From: Nitrospirota bacterium
GTDB lineage: Bacteria > Nitrospirota > Thermodesulfovibrionia > Thermodesulfovibrionales > UBA1546
Length of the DNA: 53,258 bases
Assembly: GCA_026387575.1 (NCBI GenBank)
Contig: JAPLLK010000025.1
Span: 1-53,258 of the forward strand
Direction: 5' to 3'
Shown: one piece after another, positions 39,788-50,310 of the stretch
How the letters are laid out: each line of letters starts with the position of its first letter
Position numbering within the stretch: position 1 is the stretch's first letter
Notes under the pieces: model-generated
The model's input: only the letters and a program-made list of their open reading frames with translations
What the model was told of the DNA's origin: nothing
Database searches by the model: none
Made by a program: the position numbers and the translations under genes

Positions 39788-40936
39788 TCACAACGATAAT
39801 GCCTTTATAAGGCTCTCAATATCTTCAGCAGTATGAGCGGCTGTTACTGTTATTCTTATCCGAGGCTCTCTTACAGACGGTGGTCTTATTGCAGGGGCTA
39901 AGATGCCGTTTTCCATAAGATGTTGCGATATTTGCAGTGCTTCTTCAACTGTTCCTGTCCTGACAGGGATAATCGGAGTTTCGCTTCCCATTATATCGTA
40001 CCCGAGTTTTGTAATTCCGTGAACAGCCTGTTCTCTGTTTGTCCACAGTTTATTAACGAGTTCTGGTTCTTTTTCTATAACCTCTAATGCGGCAATTGAG
40101 GCTGCGGCAACGCATGAAGGCAGGGCTGTGGAAAATATAAAACTTCTTGCAGTATTCAGTATCCACTCTATAGTGTCTTTGTTTCCGGCAGCGAATGCTC
40201 CGAATGAACCCAGTGCCTTTGAGAAAGTTCCCATCTGTATAATCCACGGCTCTGATTTTATGCCAAAATGCGCGAGTGCGCCTTTCCCCTGACCAAGAAC
40301 GCCTGTGCCGTGAGCATCGTCTATATAGAGCAGAAAGTTAGGAATTGAGAGTGTAGAGTTAAGAGTTAAGCAAAGCTCATAAATATCTTTTAACGGAGCG
40401 ATATCGCCGTCCATGCTAAACACAGAATCTGTGATGATTATTTCCCTTTTTACTTTTTCTTTTTTTATCAATTCTGAAAGATGCCCTATGTCTTTATGTC
40501 TGTAAATTATTTTCTTTGCCCTGCTCAGCCTGCATCCGTCAACTATGCTTGCATGGTTGAGTTCATCGCTGAATATAACATCTCCTTCATCAGCAATTGC
40601 AGGGATTATCCCTGTATTTGCCGAATAGCCTGAATTGAAGATAAGGGCTGATTCTGTTCCCTTGAATTCTGCTGTCTTTTTTTCAAGTTCATCGTGAAGG
40701 ATGCTTCCTCCGCAGAGAAGCCTTGATGCGCCTGAGCCGAAACCGAATGTCTCAATAGCTTTCCTTGAGGATTCAATCAAGCGGGGTTGGCTTGCAAGTC
40801 CGAGATAGTCGTTTGATGAGAAATTTATGTAGTTTTTCCCGTTCATTGATATTCGTGAACCCTGTGGAGAATTGTGGTTTTTAATCTCACGCAGGAGGTT
40901 TTTTTCTTTAAGGCGGATGAGTGATTCGGAGAACAT
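39788..40936 (-). CDS. bioF: 8-amino-7-oxononanoate synthase (BioF)
   Basis: 382 aa alpha-oxoamine synthase. N-terminal NFSSNDYLGLASQPRL, GSGASRLLCG, PLP-site residues in IDDAHGTGVLG, lysine in GTFSKALGSFGAF and C-terminal PIRPPSVREPRIRITVTAAH. It condenses pimeloyl-ACP/CoA with alanine in biotin synthesis. Relatives (Kbl, SPT) exist, but the terminal PPSVREPR motif fits BioF. Residues about 190-199 (TLNSTLSIPN), before the DDAHG motif, come from an AGTTAAG-type heptamer tract. Confidence 0.93.
   Translation of the reverse strand: MFSESLIRLKEKNLLREIKNHNSPQGSRISMNGKNYINFSSNDYLGLASQPRLIESSRKAIETFGFGSGASRLLCGGSILHDELEKKTAEFKGTESALIFNSGYSANTGIIPAIADEGDVIFSDELNHASIVDGCRLSRAKKIIYRHKDIGHLSELIKKEKVKREIIITDSVFSMDGDIAPLKDIYELCLTLNSTLSIPNFLLYIDDAHGTGVLGQGKGALAHFGIKSEPWIIQMGTFSKALGSFGAFAAGNKDTIEWILNTARSFIFSTALPSCVAAASIAALEVIEKEPELVNKLWTNREQAVHGITKLGYDIMGSETPIIPVRTGTVEEALQISQHLMENGILAPAIRPPSVREPRIRITVTAAHTAEDIESLIKALSL
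40342..40369 (-). repeat. GAGTTAA heptamer tract inside bioF
   Basis: Plus strand GAATTGA, GAGTGTA, GAGTTAA, GAGTTAA in 7-bp register. On the coding strand it adds about ten residues (LTLNSTLSIP) just before a conserved active-site strand, in frame. Confidence 0.8.
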
Positions 40937-41014
40937 TTCTGCTATTATACCTCACAAATTAGGAAAACGTATAATACGATTTTAAAAATTCTTCCTGAGG
41001 TTTAAGCCCTTTCC

Positions 41015-41044
41015 TTGACAAAAGAAAAAAATATGTGATAAATT
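41015..41044 (+). promoter_or_regulatory. Probable promoter of the ATP synthase operon
   Basis: TTGACA (41015-41020), 18 nt, TAAATT (41039-41044), with TGTGA just before the -10 giving an extended-10 look. It lies about 60 nt upstream of the first gene. The only good sigma70-type site seen between bioF and the operon. Confidence 0.5.
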
Positions 41045-41104
41045 GCATCGTTTCCACTTTTGATTATCAAATAAATTTTTTATCAGAAAGAACAGGGCAT
41101 AGCA

Positions 41105-41524
41105 ATGTTAGAACTGAATAAATGGTTTTTTGTCCTCCTCATAAACTTTCTTGGTTTGCTCTATATACTGAATAAAATTCTTTTCAGGCCGCTCCTCAAA
41201 CTTTTTAAAGAAAGGCAAGACAGCATAAATGGCGCGCTTGGTTCTGCAAAGGATATGTCTCAAAAGAAAGACGATACTCTTGCAAGGCTGAATAAAGATT
41301 TAACTGATGCCAGAGATAAGGCGAAAGAGGCGTTTGAATCCCTTAGGGCAGAAGGCGGAAATAAGCAGAGGGAACTGTTTTCAGACGCCGAGGTAGAGGC
41401 AACAGGAATGCTTCGGAAGGCGAGGACAGAACTTAGGGCAGAGGCTGAAAAGGCAAGGCAGGCGCTAAGGGCTGATGTAGATAAATTCTCAGATGAAATC
41501 GTAAGGAAATTGTTAAAGGTATGA
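41105..41524 (+). CDS. ATP synthase peripheral stalk subunit b' (F0)
   Basis: 139 aa. One N-terminal transmembrane helix (KWFFVLLINFLGLLYILNKILF) followed by a long charged coiled coil. It is shorter than the second b-type gene directly downstream, the arrangement of b'/b heterodimeric stalks. The stalk holds F1 against rotation. It overlaps the next gene by 4 nt (ATGA). Confidence 0.88.
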   Translation: MLELNKWFFVLLINFLGLLYILNKILFRPLLKLFKERQDSINGALGSAKDMSQKKDDTLARLNKDLTDARDKAKEAFESLRAEGGNKQRELFSDAEVEATGMLRKARTELRAEAEKARQALRADVDKFSDEIVRKLLKV

Positions 41525-42141
41525 GAAAAGTTCAAAGTTCAAAAACTGACAACTCGTCACTTGTTACTCGTCACTCGTTAATCATTTTAGCATTCTGTAT
41601 CCTGTATCTTGCATCTGCTGCGGTTGTTCATGCAAGCGGCGGAGGTGAAGAAGGCACTTCTGTAATACTGAAAGATTACCTCTGGAAGATTATAAATTTT
41701 GGAATTTTGTTTTTTATCATTTTCAAATTCGGCAAAAAGCCTCTACAGGATTTTCTGAAAAAGAGGACAGAACTTATAGAGAAGAGCCTCAAGGAAGCAA
41801 GGGAGGCAAAGGAACTAGCCCAGAAAGCCCTCGCAGAGGTTGAAGAAAGGCTTAAAGCAAGGGACAGAGAAATAGGGGAAATTGTTTCATCAGCAAAAGA
41901 GTCGGGAGAAAAGGAGAAAGGGCGGCTTATTGAAGAAGGCAGCAGGATGAAAGAAAAGATACTTGAGCAGGCAAGGACTAATATAGCGTATGAGGTTAAA
42001 AGGGCTAAGGAAACAATAATGGAAGAGGCATCTGCCATTGCAATAGAACTTGCAGAAAAAAAACTTAAAGAAAAACTTACTAAAGAAGAGCAGCTTAAGC
42101 TGCTTGAAGAATCTATAGCAAAGATAGAAGGCAAAAATTGA
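41521..42141 (+). CDS. atpF: ATP synthase subunit b with repeat-encoded N-terminal extension
   Basis: 206 aa. The usual b-subunit begins near ILKDYLWKIINFGILFFIIF (transmembrane) and continues as a coiled coil ending AIELAEKKLKEKL. Before it stands a 40-residue stretch, most of it encoded by heptamers, including a hydrophobic run with a possible signal-peptide end (LASAAVVHA). Some anaerobes have signal-like extensions on this subunit. Here the extension sequence is dictated by the repeat. Confidence 0.92.
   Translation: MRKVQSSKTDNSSLVTRHSLIILAFCILYLASAAVVHASGGGEEGTSVILKDYLWKIINFGILFFIIFKFGKKPLQDFLKKRTELIEKSLKEAREAKELAQKALAEVEERLKARDREIGEIVSSAKESGEKEKGRLIEEGSRMKEKILEQARTNIAYEVKRAKETIMEEASAIAIELAEKKLKEKLTKEEQLKLLEESIAKIEGKN
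41528..41617 (+). repeat. Heptamer tract in the atpF N-terminal region
   Basis: AAGTTCA x2, AAAACTG, ACAACTC, GTCACTT, GTTACTC, GTCACTC, GTTAATC, ATTTTAG, CATTCTG, TATCCTG, TATCTTG, CATCTG: thirteen successive 7-bp words of at least three word types, in frame. The final TATCCTG/TATCTTG words are the reverse complement of the CAGGATA/CAAGATA words elsewhere. Confidence 0.88.
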
Positions 42142-42677
42142 AGCCGGCAAAAGAAGCTAAAAAATACGCAAAGACTCTTATAAATGTTGTAAGCATTGAT
42201 GGCATGCCTCAGGCACTGGCCGAGCTTGCCGCGATAGAAAACATGATGCTTAAGAGCTCTGATTTTAAGAGCTTGTTGTTAAACCCCGCATTTTCTCAGT
42301 CTGACAGGGAAAAGGCATTGAAGCAGATGGCAGAGAGCGCGGGGTTTTCTGAAAAGGTCGTCAGGTTTGTGATGCATCTTTCAGAGTTCAGGATAATTGC
42401 TGCTCTGTCTGAAATAATTAAGATAGCCACTGCCATTTATCTTGAAAAGAAAGGGCGTGCGAAGGCTACTGTTTTAACTTCTATAGAGATGAGCAAAGAT
42501 TATGAGGAGAGGCTTAAGCGTTCATTAAATAAATTGACGGAAAGGGATGTGGACATAGAATTTGTTATGGAGCCTGCTTTGCTTGGAGGAATCCTTGTAA
42601 AGGTAGGCAGCACGATGTATGACACAAGTATAAAAGGCCAGTTGAGGCTTTTAAAGAATGAGCTTATAAAGGGGTGA
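42138..42677 (+). CDS. atpH: ATP synthase subunit delta
   Basis: 179 aa. TTG start overlapping the atpF stop by 4 nt. N-terminal helical domain (AKKYAKTLINVV, LLLNPAFSQSDREKALKQM) and the C-terminal signature DIEFVMEPALLGGILVKVGSTMYDTSIKGQL. It joins the peripheral stalk to the top of F1. Confidence 0.93.
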   Translation: MKPAKEAKKYAKTLINVVSIDGMPQALAELAAIENMMLKSSDFKSLLLNPAFSQSDREKALKQMAESAGFSEKVVRFVMHLSEFRIIAALSEIIKIATAIYLEKKGRAKATVLTSIEMSKDYEERLKRSLNKLTERDVDIEFVMEPALLGGILVKVGSTMYDTSIKGQLRLLKNELIKG

Positions 42678-42686
42678 GGTGAGAGA

Positions 42687-44195
42687 ATGGAAATCAAAGT
42701 AGATGAGATAAGTGAACTTCTAAGAAAACAGATAACAGATTTTGAAAAGAAGGTTGATGTCAGCGAGATTGGCACAGTCGTCTCAGTTGGCGACGGTATA
42801 GCGAGAATTTACGGGCTTGACAAATGCATGTCTTCGGAGCTTCTCGAATTTCCGAATAATGTTATGGGAATGGCGCTCAACCTTGAGGAAGATACAGTAG
42901 GAGCGGTTCTCTTCGGAGAGGACTCGTTTATTCATGAAGGCGATATTGTTAAACGCACAGGCAGGATTATGTCTGTTCCTGTAGGAGAGGCAATGAGGGG
43001 AAGGGTTGTCAATGCTATAGGACAGCCGATTGACGGAAAAGGACCTATTAACACAAAAGATTTCAGGATTGTTGATGTGGTTGCTCCCGGAATAGTTGAC
43101 AGACAACCTGTAAGCGAGCCTATGCAGACAGGCCTTAAGGCAATTGATTCCATGATACCTATTGGAAGAGGGCAGAGAGAGCTAATAATTGGCGACCGCC
43201 AGACAGGAAAGACGGCTATAGCAATAGATGCAATCATAAATCAGAAGGGCGGAGACGTTACATGCATATATGTTGCGGTCGGCCAGAAGCGTTCAAATGT
43301 AGCGCGTGTCATGAAGACTCTGGAAGAAAATGGTGCGATGGAGCACACAATCATAGTTTCCGCAACAGCAAGCGAGCCCGCACCATTGCAGTATATTGCT
43401 CCATACACAGGATGCTCAATAGGCGAGTATTTCAGGGATAACGGCAAACATGCATTGATAATATACGATGACCTAAGCAAACAGGCTACAGCGTACAGGC
43501 AGTTGTCACTGCTTCTCAGGCGTCCGCCAGGACGTGAGGCATTCCCCGGAGATGTTTTCTACCTGCATTCAAGGCTTCTTGAAAGGGCTGCTAAACTTTC
43601 CAAAGAACTAGGAGGCGGTTCGCTGACAGCGCTTCCTATAATAGAGACACAGGCCGGCGACGTTTCAGGTTATATCCCGACAAATGTTATCTCTATCACA
43701 GATGGCCAGATATATCTTGAGCCTGAGCTTTTCTATGCAGGCATAAGGCCTGCTGTTAACGTAGGCCTCTCTGTCAGCCGTGTCGGCGGTGCCGCACAGA
43801 CAAAGGCAATGAAGCAGGTTGCAGGCACACTCAGGCTTGACCTTGCGCAGTTCAGGGAGCTTGCCGCATTCGCACAGTTCGGAAGCGACCTTGACAAGGC
43901 AACACTGGCACAGATAGAGAGAGGCAAAAGGATGGTCGAACTTCTGAAGCAGGACCAGTTTGTGCCTATGACAATGATAGAGCAGGTTCTGGTTCTTTTT
44001 GCCGCGACACAGGGATTCATTGATGATATCCCCGTGGAATCAGTCAAGAAGTTTGAGCAGGAATTCCTGCGCTATATGAATGACCGCAAGGCGGATATCA
44101 AGAAGGAGCTTGGAGAAAAGAAGGCTATTGATGATGCCCTCAAGGCAAAACTAATCGCGGCAGTGGAAGATTTCAAGAAAGGATTCCGGGCGTAA
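42687..44195 (+). CDS. atpA: ATP synthase F1 subunit alpha
   Basis: 502 aa. P-loop [13 protein letters not shown], the alpha-specific [33 protein letters not shown], arginine finger region in [13 protein letters not shown]. Usual length and sequence. It provides the non-catalytic nucleotide sites. Gamma follows one base after its stop. Confidence 0.97.
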   Translation: MEIKVDEISELLRKQITDFEKKVDVSEIGTVVSVGDGIARIYGLDKCMSSELLEFPNNVMGMALNLEEDTVGAVLFGEDSFIHEGDIVKRTGRIMSVPVGEAMRGRVVNAIGQPIDGKGPINTKDFRIVDVVAPGIVDRQPVSEPMQTGLKAIDSMIPIGRGQRELIIGDRQTGKTAIAIDAIINQKGGDVTCIYVAVGQKRSNVARVMKTLEENGAMEHTIIVSATASEPAPLQYIAPYTGCSIGEYFRDNGKHALIIYDDLSKQATAYRQLSLLLRRPPGREAFPGDVFYLHSRLLERAAKLSKELGGGSLTALPIIETQAGDVSGYIPTNVISITDGQIYLEPELFYAGIRPAVNVGLSVSRVGGAAQTKAMKQVAGTLRLDLAQFRELAAFAQFGSDLDKATLAQIERGKRMVELLKQDQFVPMTMIEQVLVLFAATQGFIDDIPVESVKKFEQEFLRYMNDRKADIKKELGEKKAIDDALKAKLIAAVEDFKKGFRA

Positions 44196-44196
44196 A

Positions 44197-45066
44197 ATGC
44201 CGACTTTAAGAGATATCAAGAGAAGGATAAAGGCTGTTCATAGCACCAGCAAGATAACGAAGGCTATGAAGATGGTTGCTGCTTCCAAGTTCAGAAAGGC
44301 ACAGCAGAGGATGTTTGAGCTGAGGCCATATGCTGACAGGATGAGCGCTGTACTTTCAAGTCTTGCAGGCAGCGCGGAGAGCGAGATACATCCTCTGCTT
44401 GCGGTAAGACCCAGAAAGAATGTGGACATCATTGTTCTTACAAGCGACAGGGGGCTCTGCGGCGCCTTTAATTCTAATATACTGAGGGTTGCTTCAAAAC
44501 ACATATCGCATCTGAGGAAAGAGGGATTTGAAGTTAATGTCAGCGCTATCGGAAGAAAGGCGGTTGACTATTTCAAAAGGAGAAATGTCCCTCTGAAAAA
44601 AAGCTGGGTAGGGATTTCAGGAAGAATTTCATATGCAAATGCCCAGGAAATAGCAACGGATATTATCGAGCGCTATACAAATGAGGCCACCGATGAAATT
44701 ATTCTTGCATACAATGAGTTTAAATCAGTTGCTGCACAAAAGGTTGTTGTCACTAGGCTTCTCCCATTGGCGTCAATAGAGGCAGCGGTGGGAACACTGC
44801 CTGTTTTTAATTTCATATATGAACCTTCAAAGGAAAATATATTCAATAATCTGCTTCCTAAGAATGTTGAGATACAGCTTTTCAGGGCATTGCTTGAATC
44901 ACAGGCATCGGAAGAGGCTGCAAGGATGTCCGCAATGGAGAATGCGACAAAGGCTGCTAATGATATGATAAACAGTCTGACGCTGCAGTTTAATAAGGCA
45001 AGACAGGCATCAATTACCAAAGAACTTATGGATATAGTCGGCGGCGTTGAGGCTTTAAAAGGGTAA
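44197..45066 (+). CDS. atpG: ATP synthase F1 subunit gamma
   Basis: 289 aa. N-terminal MPTLRDIKRRIKAVHSTSKITKAMKMVAASK-type helix and C-terminal ASEEAARMSAMENATKAANDMI with the terminal helix NKARQASITKELMDIVGG are diagnostic of the rotor shaft. It couples proton flow to ATP synthesis. Confidence 0.96.
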   Translation: MPTLRDIKRRIKAVHSTSKITKAMKMVAASKFRKAQQRMFELRPYADRMSAVLSSLAGSAESEIHPLLAVRPRKNVDIIVLTSDRGLCGAFNSNILRVASKHISHLRKEGFEVNVSAIGRKAVDYFKRRNVPLKKSWVGISGRISYANAQEIATDIIERYTNEATDEIILAYNEFKSVAAQKVVVTRLLPLASIEAAVGTLPVFNFIYEPSKENIFNNLLPKNVEIQLFRALLESQASEEAARMSAMENATKAANDMINSLTLQFNKARQASITKELMDIVGGVEALKG

Positions 45067-46531
<1,465 letters not shown>

Positions 46532-46537
46532 AAAATA

Positions 46538-46572
46538 AAGTTAGAAGTTCAAAGTTGAAAATTGAAGGTTAA
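46538..46572 (+). repeat. AAGTTNA heptamers between atpD and atpC
   Basis: AAGTTAG, AAGTTCA, AAGTTGA, AAATTGA, AGGTTAA in 7-bp register fill most of the 52-bp spacer before the atpC start. Confidence 0.7.
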
Positions 46573-46583
46573 GGAATAAAAAA

Positions 46584-46994
46584 GTGGAAAATAAGATATT
46601 GCTGGAGATAGTCACACCTCACGGCCTGATATACAGCGAAGAGGTTGATGAGGTTACCGCTAACGGAAGCGAGGGAGAATTCTGCGTTCTTCCTGGGCAT
46701 GTGCCTTATGTGACAACGCTCAAGGCAGGGATGCTTATGTGCAAGACAGGGAAGGAGCCAGCAATCTTCTTTGTTAACTGGGGATATGCAGATATCGGAG
46801 CTGACAAAGTTCTGATTCTTGCTGACAGCGCTGAAAAGTCTGAGGAGATAGATGTTGAGAGGGCAAAGGAAGCGATGAAGAGGGCTGAAGAGCGCCTTAG
46901 AAAATGCGAGGAATGTGATTTTCACCGCGCTGAGGCATCGCTTGAGAGGGCAGCGACAAGGATTCAGATATCACAGATGAGGATTCCTAAGTAG
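46584..46994 (+). CDS. atpC: ATP synthase F1 subunit epsilon
   Basis: 136 aa, GTG start. N-terminal beta sandwich (LEIVTPHGLIYSEEVDEVTANGSEGEFCVLPGHVPYVT) and C-terminal helical hairpin. It inhibits ATP hydrolysis and joins the rotor. It is the last gene of the operon; subunits a (atpB) and c (atpE) are not here and must be elsewhere. Its stop abuts the convergent methyltransferase gene. Confidence 0.95.
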   Translation: MENKILLEIVTPHGLIYSEEVDEVTANGSEGEFCVLPGHVPYVTTLKAGMLMCKTGKEPAIFFVNWGYADIGADKVLILADSAEKSEEIDVERAKEAMKRAEERLRKCEECDFHRAEASLERAATRIQISQMRIPK

Positions 46995-47795
46995 TTAAAG
47001 ACGCTGTCTTGCAACCTCATAAAGGCATACCGCTGCCGAGGCAGAGACATTAAGGCTTTCCGCTTTTCCGAAGATTGGAATCTTTAAAATCAAGTCTGCT
47101 TTTCTCCTAATCTCATTGCTCACACCGTGCGCCTCGTTGCCGAATACAAAGGCAATCGGTTTTTTCAGGTCTGAATCAAAGATTGATTTGCCTGAATCCA
47201 GTGCTGTTGCAATGAACATTATGCCATTTGATTTCAGCCATTCAAGGAATTTATCTGTGCCGGTATAAATTATCGGGATGTTGAATATGCTTCCGGCAGT
47301 TGCCCTTATCGTTTTCTGCATAAAGGCATCGCATGCGCCTTTGAGGATTACCACAGCATCTGCGCCTGCGGCATCAGAAGTCCTTATTATTGTCCCTAAG
47401 TTGCCGGGCTCCTGAACTCTGTCAACTGCCACAATCAATGGAGCTGATTTGAATTTAATTTCTTCAAGGCTTTTTATGTCATATGATGCTGTTGCAATAA
47501 TCCCCTGAGGGGTCTCTGTGTCAGCGAGCTTGTTCATTATCTTCTCTGTGACCTCAAATATCGCATCTATCTTTTTTGCAATCTCTTTTAATATTTTCTG
47601 CCCGTCTTTTTTTGCCCTGAATGAATCTGTGAAGAAGACCGTGTTTATTTTATTGCCTGACGCCATAGCTGTCTCTATAAGATGCGGGCCTTCAATAATA
47701 AATGCGGCGTGTTTGTATTTGCTCCGCTTGTTTTTAATATCCAAAGCCTCTTTGATTTTGGGATTTGAGGCGCTTGTGATTTGAGTGTATTGCAT
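46995..47795 (-). CDS. TrmH/SpoU family RNA 2'-O-methyltransferase
   Basis: 266 aa from ATG 47795 (MQYTQITSASNPKIKEALDI). The track start at 47822 adds nine atypical residues. N-terminal substrate-binding domain (KHAAFIIEGPHLIETAM) and C-terminal SPOUT knot with VQEPGNLGTIIRTSDAAGAD, FVFGNEAHGVS and IPIFGKAESLNVSASAAV. Members methylate ribose 2'-OH in rRNA or tRNA; the target here is not clear. Confidence 0.93.
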   Translation of the reverse strand: MQYTQITSASNPKIKEALDIKNKRSKYKHAAFIIEGPHLIETAMASGNKINTVFFTDSFRAKKDGQKILKEIAKKIDAIFEVTEKIMNKLADTETPQGIIATASYDIKSLEEIKFKSAPLIVAVDRVQEPGNLGTIIRTSDAAGADAVVILKGACDAFMQKTIRATAGSIFNIPIIYTGTDKFLEWLKSNGIMFIATALDSGKSIFDSDLKKPIAFVFGNEAHGVSNEIRRKADLILKIPIFGKAESLNVSASAAVCLYEVARQRL

Positions 47796-47919
47796 GTTTA
47801 ATAAATTAACAGAAATCAGCATATTGACGCCATTGTTATTTGCACTGATAAAGGAATAATTGTGATATAATTTTCACAGGAAGCCCTTTTGTCCTGTTGC
47901 ATAAATATGAGGAGGAGAT

Positions 47920-48621
47920 ATGCGGAAAACAGCGTTTATATTTTTAGGTTTTTTGTTATTGATCCCTTTTGCTGTAAATGCAGAAGTTAAGGAGGTGAAT
48001 GGTATGCTGAAAGATATTCACTGGCTCGGCCACGATACATTTAAGATTATGGGAGAAAAGATAATCTATACCGACCCTTTCAAGATTAAGAAGGCAGACA
48101 GCGCCGATATAATCCTGATTACGCATGAACATTATGACCATTGCTCGCCTGAAGATGTAAAGAAAATTCAGAATGCCAATACTGTGATTGTTGCAACCGC
48201 AGACTGTGCAAAGAAGCTCTCAGGTAAAATAAAGATTGTCAAGCCCGGCGATAAGATTAATGTTGAGGGCATTGAGATTGAGGCAGTGCCGTCTTACAAC
48301 ACGAACAAGCAGTTTCATGTAAAAGAAAGAGGATGGGTAGGGTATATATTTACCGTGAAAGGGCAGAGGATTTACATAGCAGGAGACACTGACCATATCC
48401 CAGAGATGAAGACATTCAAAAATATAGATATTGCCTTGCTTCCTGTTTCAGGAACCTATGTAATGACTGCTGATGAAGCTGTAAAGGCAACGCTTGACAT
48501 AAAGCCTAAGATTGCAGTCCCGATGCATTACGGTTCAATAGTCGGGGACAAGAACGATGCCAAGAAGTTTGCGGAAGGCCTCAAGGGGAAAATTGAAGCG
48601 GTAATAATGCAGGAAGAATAA
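47920..48621 (+). CDS. Exported metallo-beta-lactamase fold hydrolase (UPF0173-like)
   Basis: 233 aa. Signal peptide ending AVNA (residues 1-22), then the MBL signature HEHYDHCS at about residue 68, GDTDHIPEM as third metal segment and PMHYGS near the end. UPF0173-type members usually lack a signal peptide, so this is a periplasmic variant. Substrate unknown. Strong AGGAGGAG ribosome site and an extended -10 (TGTGATATAAT) about 45 nt upstream. Confidence 0.9.
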   Translation: MRKTAFIFLGFLLLIPFAVNAEVKEVNGMLKDIHWLGHDTFKIMGEKIIYTDPFKIKKADSADIILITHEHYDHCSPEDVKKIQNANTVIVATADCAKKLSGKIKIVKPGDKINVEGIEIEAVPSYNTNKQFHVKERGWVGYIFTVKGQRIYIAGDTDHIPEMKTFKNIDIALLPVSGTYVMTADEAVKATLDIKPKIAVPMHYGSIVGDKNDAKKFAEGLKGKIEAVIMQEE

Positions 48622-48646
48622 TGCTTAAAAATAAATAATTCCCCAA

Positions 48647-49282
48647 ATGCCTGACGCTAAAAAGATAACAGCTCTTTTGCTGAAGAAATATCCGAATCCG
48701 AGGACTGCCCTCAATTTCTCAAATACGCTTGAACTTCTTGTTGCAACAATTCTCTCGGCGCAATGTACGGATACGAGAGTGAACGAGGTGACAAAGACGC
48801 TTTTTAAAAAATACAGGGATGCAGGGGATTACGCAGGCGCTGACTTGAATGCTTTTGAGAATGAGATAAGATCAACAGGATTTTATAGAAACAAGGCTAA
48901 GATGATTATAGGCTGTTGCCGGAAACTTATAAAGGAATTTAAAGGCAGAGTGCCGTCAACCATCGAGGAGCTTACAACCCTTCCCGGGGTTGGAAGGAAA
49001 ACAGCCAATGTTATTCTGGGGAGCGCTTTCGGGAAGCAGGCGATTGCTGTTGATACCCATGTATTGAGAGTTTCCAACAGGCTTGGCATTGCACATTCTG
49101 AAAATCCTGATAAAGTGGAAGAAGAACTTATGAAGCAGATACTGGATAACAAATGGACGGAATTTAATCTTGCCCTGATACTTCACGGAAGAGAGACTTG
49201 TATTGCAAGAAAGCCGAGGTGCGGTGCGTGTGTGCTTTATGATGAATGCGGATGGCCAGAGAAGAATAAGGAGAGAATTTAA
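48647..49282 (+). CDS. nth: Endonuclease III
   Basis: 211 aa. Helix-hairpin-helix LPGVGRKTANVIL with the catalytic Lys, catalytic Asp in AVDTHVLRVSNRLG and the 4Fe-4S loop C-x6-C-x2-C-x5-C (CIARKPRCGACVLYDEC). It removes oxidised pyrimidines from DNA. birA starts on the base after its stop. Confidence 0.97.
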   Translation: MPDAKKITALLLKKYPNPRTALNFSNTLELLVATILSAQCTDTRVNEVTKTLFKKYRDAGDYAGADLNAFENEIRSTGFYRNKAKMIIGCCRKLIKEFKGRVPSTIEELTTLPGVGRKTANVILGSAFGKQAIAVDTHVLRVSNRLGIAHSENPDKVEEELMKQILDNKWTEFNLALILHGRETCIARKPRCGACVLYDECGWPEKNKERI

Positions 49283-50272
49283 ATGTTTGAAGGCATAATC
49301 AGGATGTTCAAGGAAAAGGATGGTTTTGTCTCAGGAGAGGAGATGAGCAGGAGGCTCGGCATTACAAGGGCGGCAATCTGGAAGAAGATAAAGGCATTGA
49401 GAGAGAGAGGCTATGTGATTGAGGGTTCCACTGCAAAGGGCTACAGACTTATAAAAACTCCTGAATTTTCAGTTGAAGAACTGAAGACTCTTGTTAAAGG
49501 TGATTTCGGGAAAGAGATAATTTTCCATGAAAGCCTTGATTCTACCAATACGCTTGCGATGGAGCTTGCAGATAAAGGAATTTCTCACGGAACAATAGTA
49601 ATCGCAAATCACCAGTTAAAAGGCAAGGGAAGGCTCGGAAGGACGTGGTTCTCGCCGCCCAAAGGCAATATTTATATGAGTGTAATTGTCAGACCTGAGA
49701 TTGAACCTAAAGATGCGACCCTTCTTACAATCATGAGCGCAATATCGTGCGCCAGAGCTGTAAGGAATTCAACAGGCATCGAAGTGAAGATAAAATGGCC
49801 CAATGACCTGATGGTATCCGAAAGAAAATTAGGCGGCATACTCACAGAAATGAAATCCGATCAGGACAGGATTGTTTTTGCTGTTATCGGTATCGGTATA
49901 AATGTGAATGCTCACCTTGATGCGTTTCCGGTTGATGTCCGTGCTGTTGCAGCATCGGTAATAGAAGAACTCAGAGAAGGGAAAGGCATCAAAGATTGTT
50001 CTCAGGAAATATCAAGGACATTAATTATTGCCGCAATACTGAATGAATTAGAAAGATGGTTTAAGGTTTTGATTAAAGGTAGCAAAATTCAATTAATCAA
50101 CGAATGGAAAAAACTTTCATCAACTCTTGGAAGAAAGGTTAAGATTATTTCCGGAAGAGATGCCATCTCAGGGATAGCAGAGGATATAGACGATGAAGGC
50201 ATGCTTATATTAAGGCTGCCATCAGGCGGTTTGAAGAAGATAAGCGCAGGCGATGTAATTATGCTGAGATAG
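49283..50272 (+). CDS. birA: Bifunctional biotin ligase/biotin operon repressor
   Basis: 329 aa. N-terminal winged helix (KDGFVSGEEMSRRLGITRAAIWKKIKALRERGYVIEG), central ligase domain with GKGRLGRTWFSPPKGNIYMS and KIKWPNDLMV, C-terminal SH3-like domain (LGRKVKIISGRDAISGIAEDID). It attaches biotin to carboxylases and, given the HTH, may repress biotin genes. bioF at 39788 is a possible target, but no BirA operator was recognised there. Confidence 0.95.
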   Translation: MFEGIIRMFKEKDGFVSGEEMSRRLGITRAAIWKKIKALRERGYVIEGSTAKGYRLIKTPEFSVEELKTLVKGDFGKEIIFHESLDSTNTLAMELADKGISHGTIVIANHQLKGKGRLGRTWFSPPKGNIYMSVIVRPEIEPKDATLLTIMSAISCARAVRNSTGIEVKIKWPNDLMVSERKLGGILTEMKSDQDRIVFAVIGIGINVNAHLDAFPVDVRAVAASVIEELREGKGIKDCSQEISRTLIIAAILNELERWFKVLIKGSKIQLINEWKKLSSTLGRKVKIISGRDAISGIAEDIDDEGMLILRLPSGGLKKISAGDVIMLR

Positions 50273-50310
50273 TTTATAAACTTTGATGCCCGAATATCTG
50301 ATGCTTAAAT

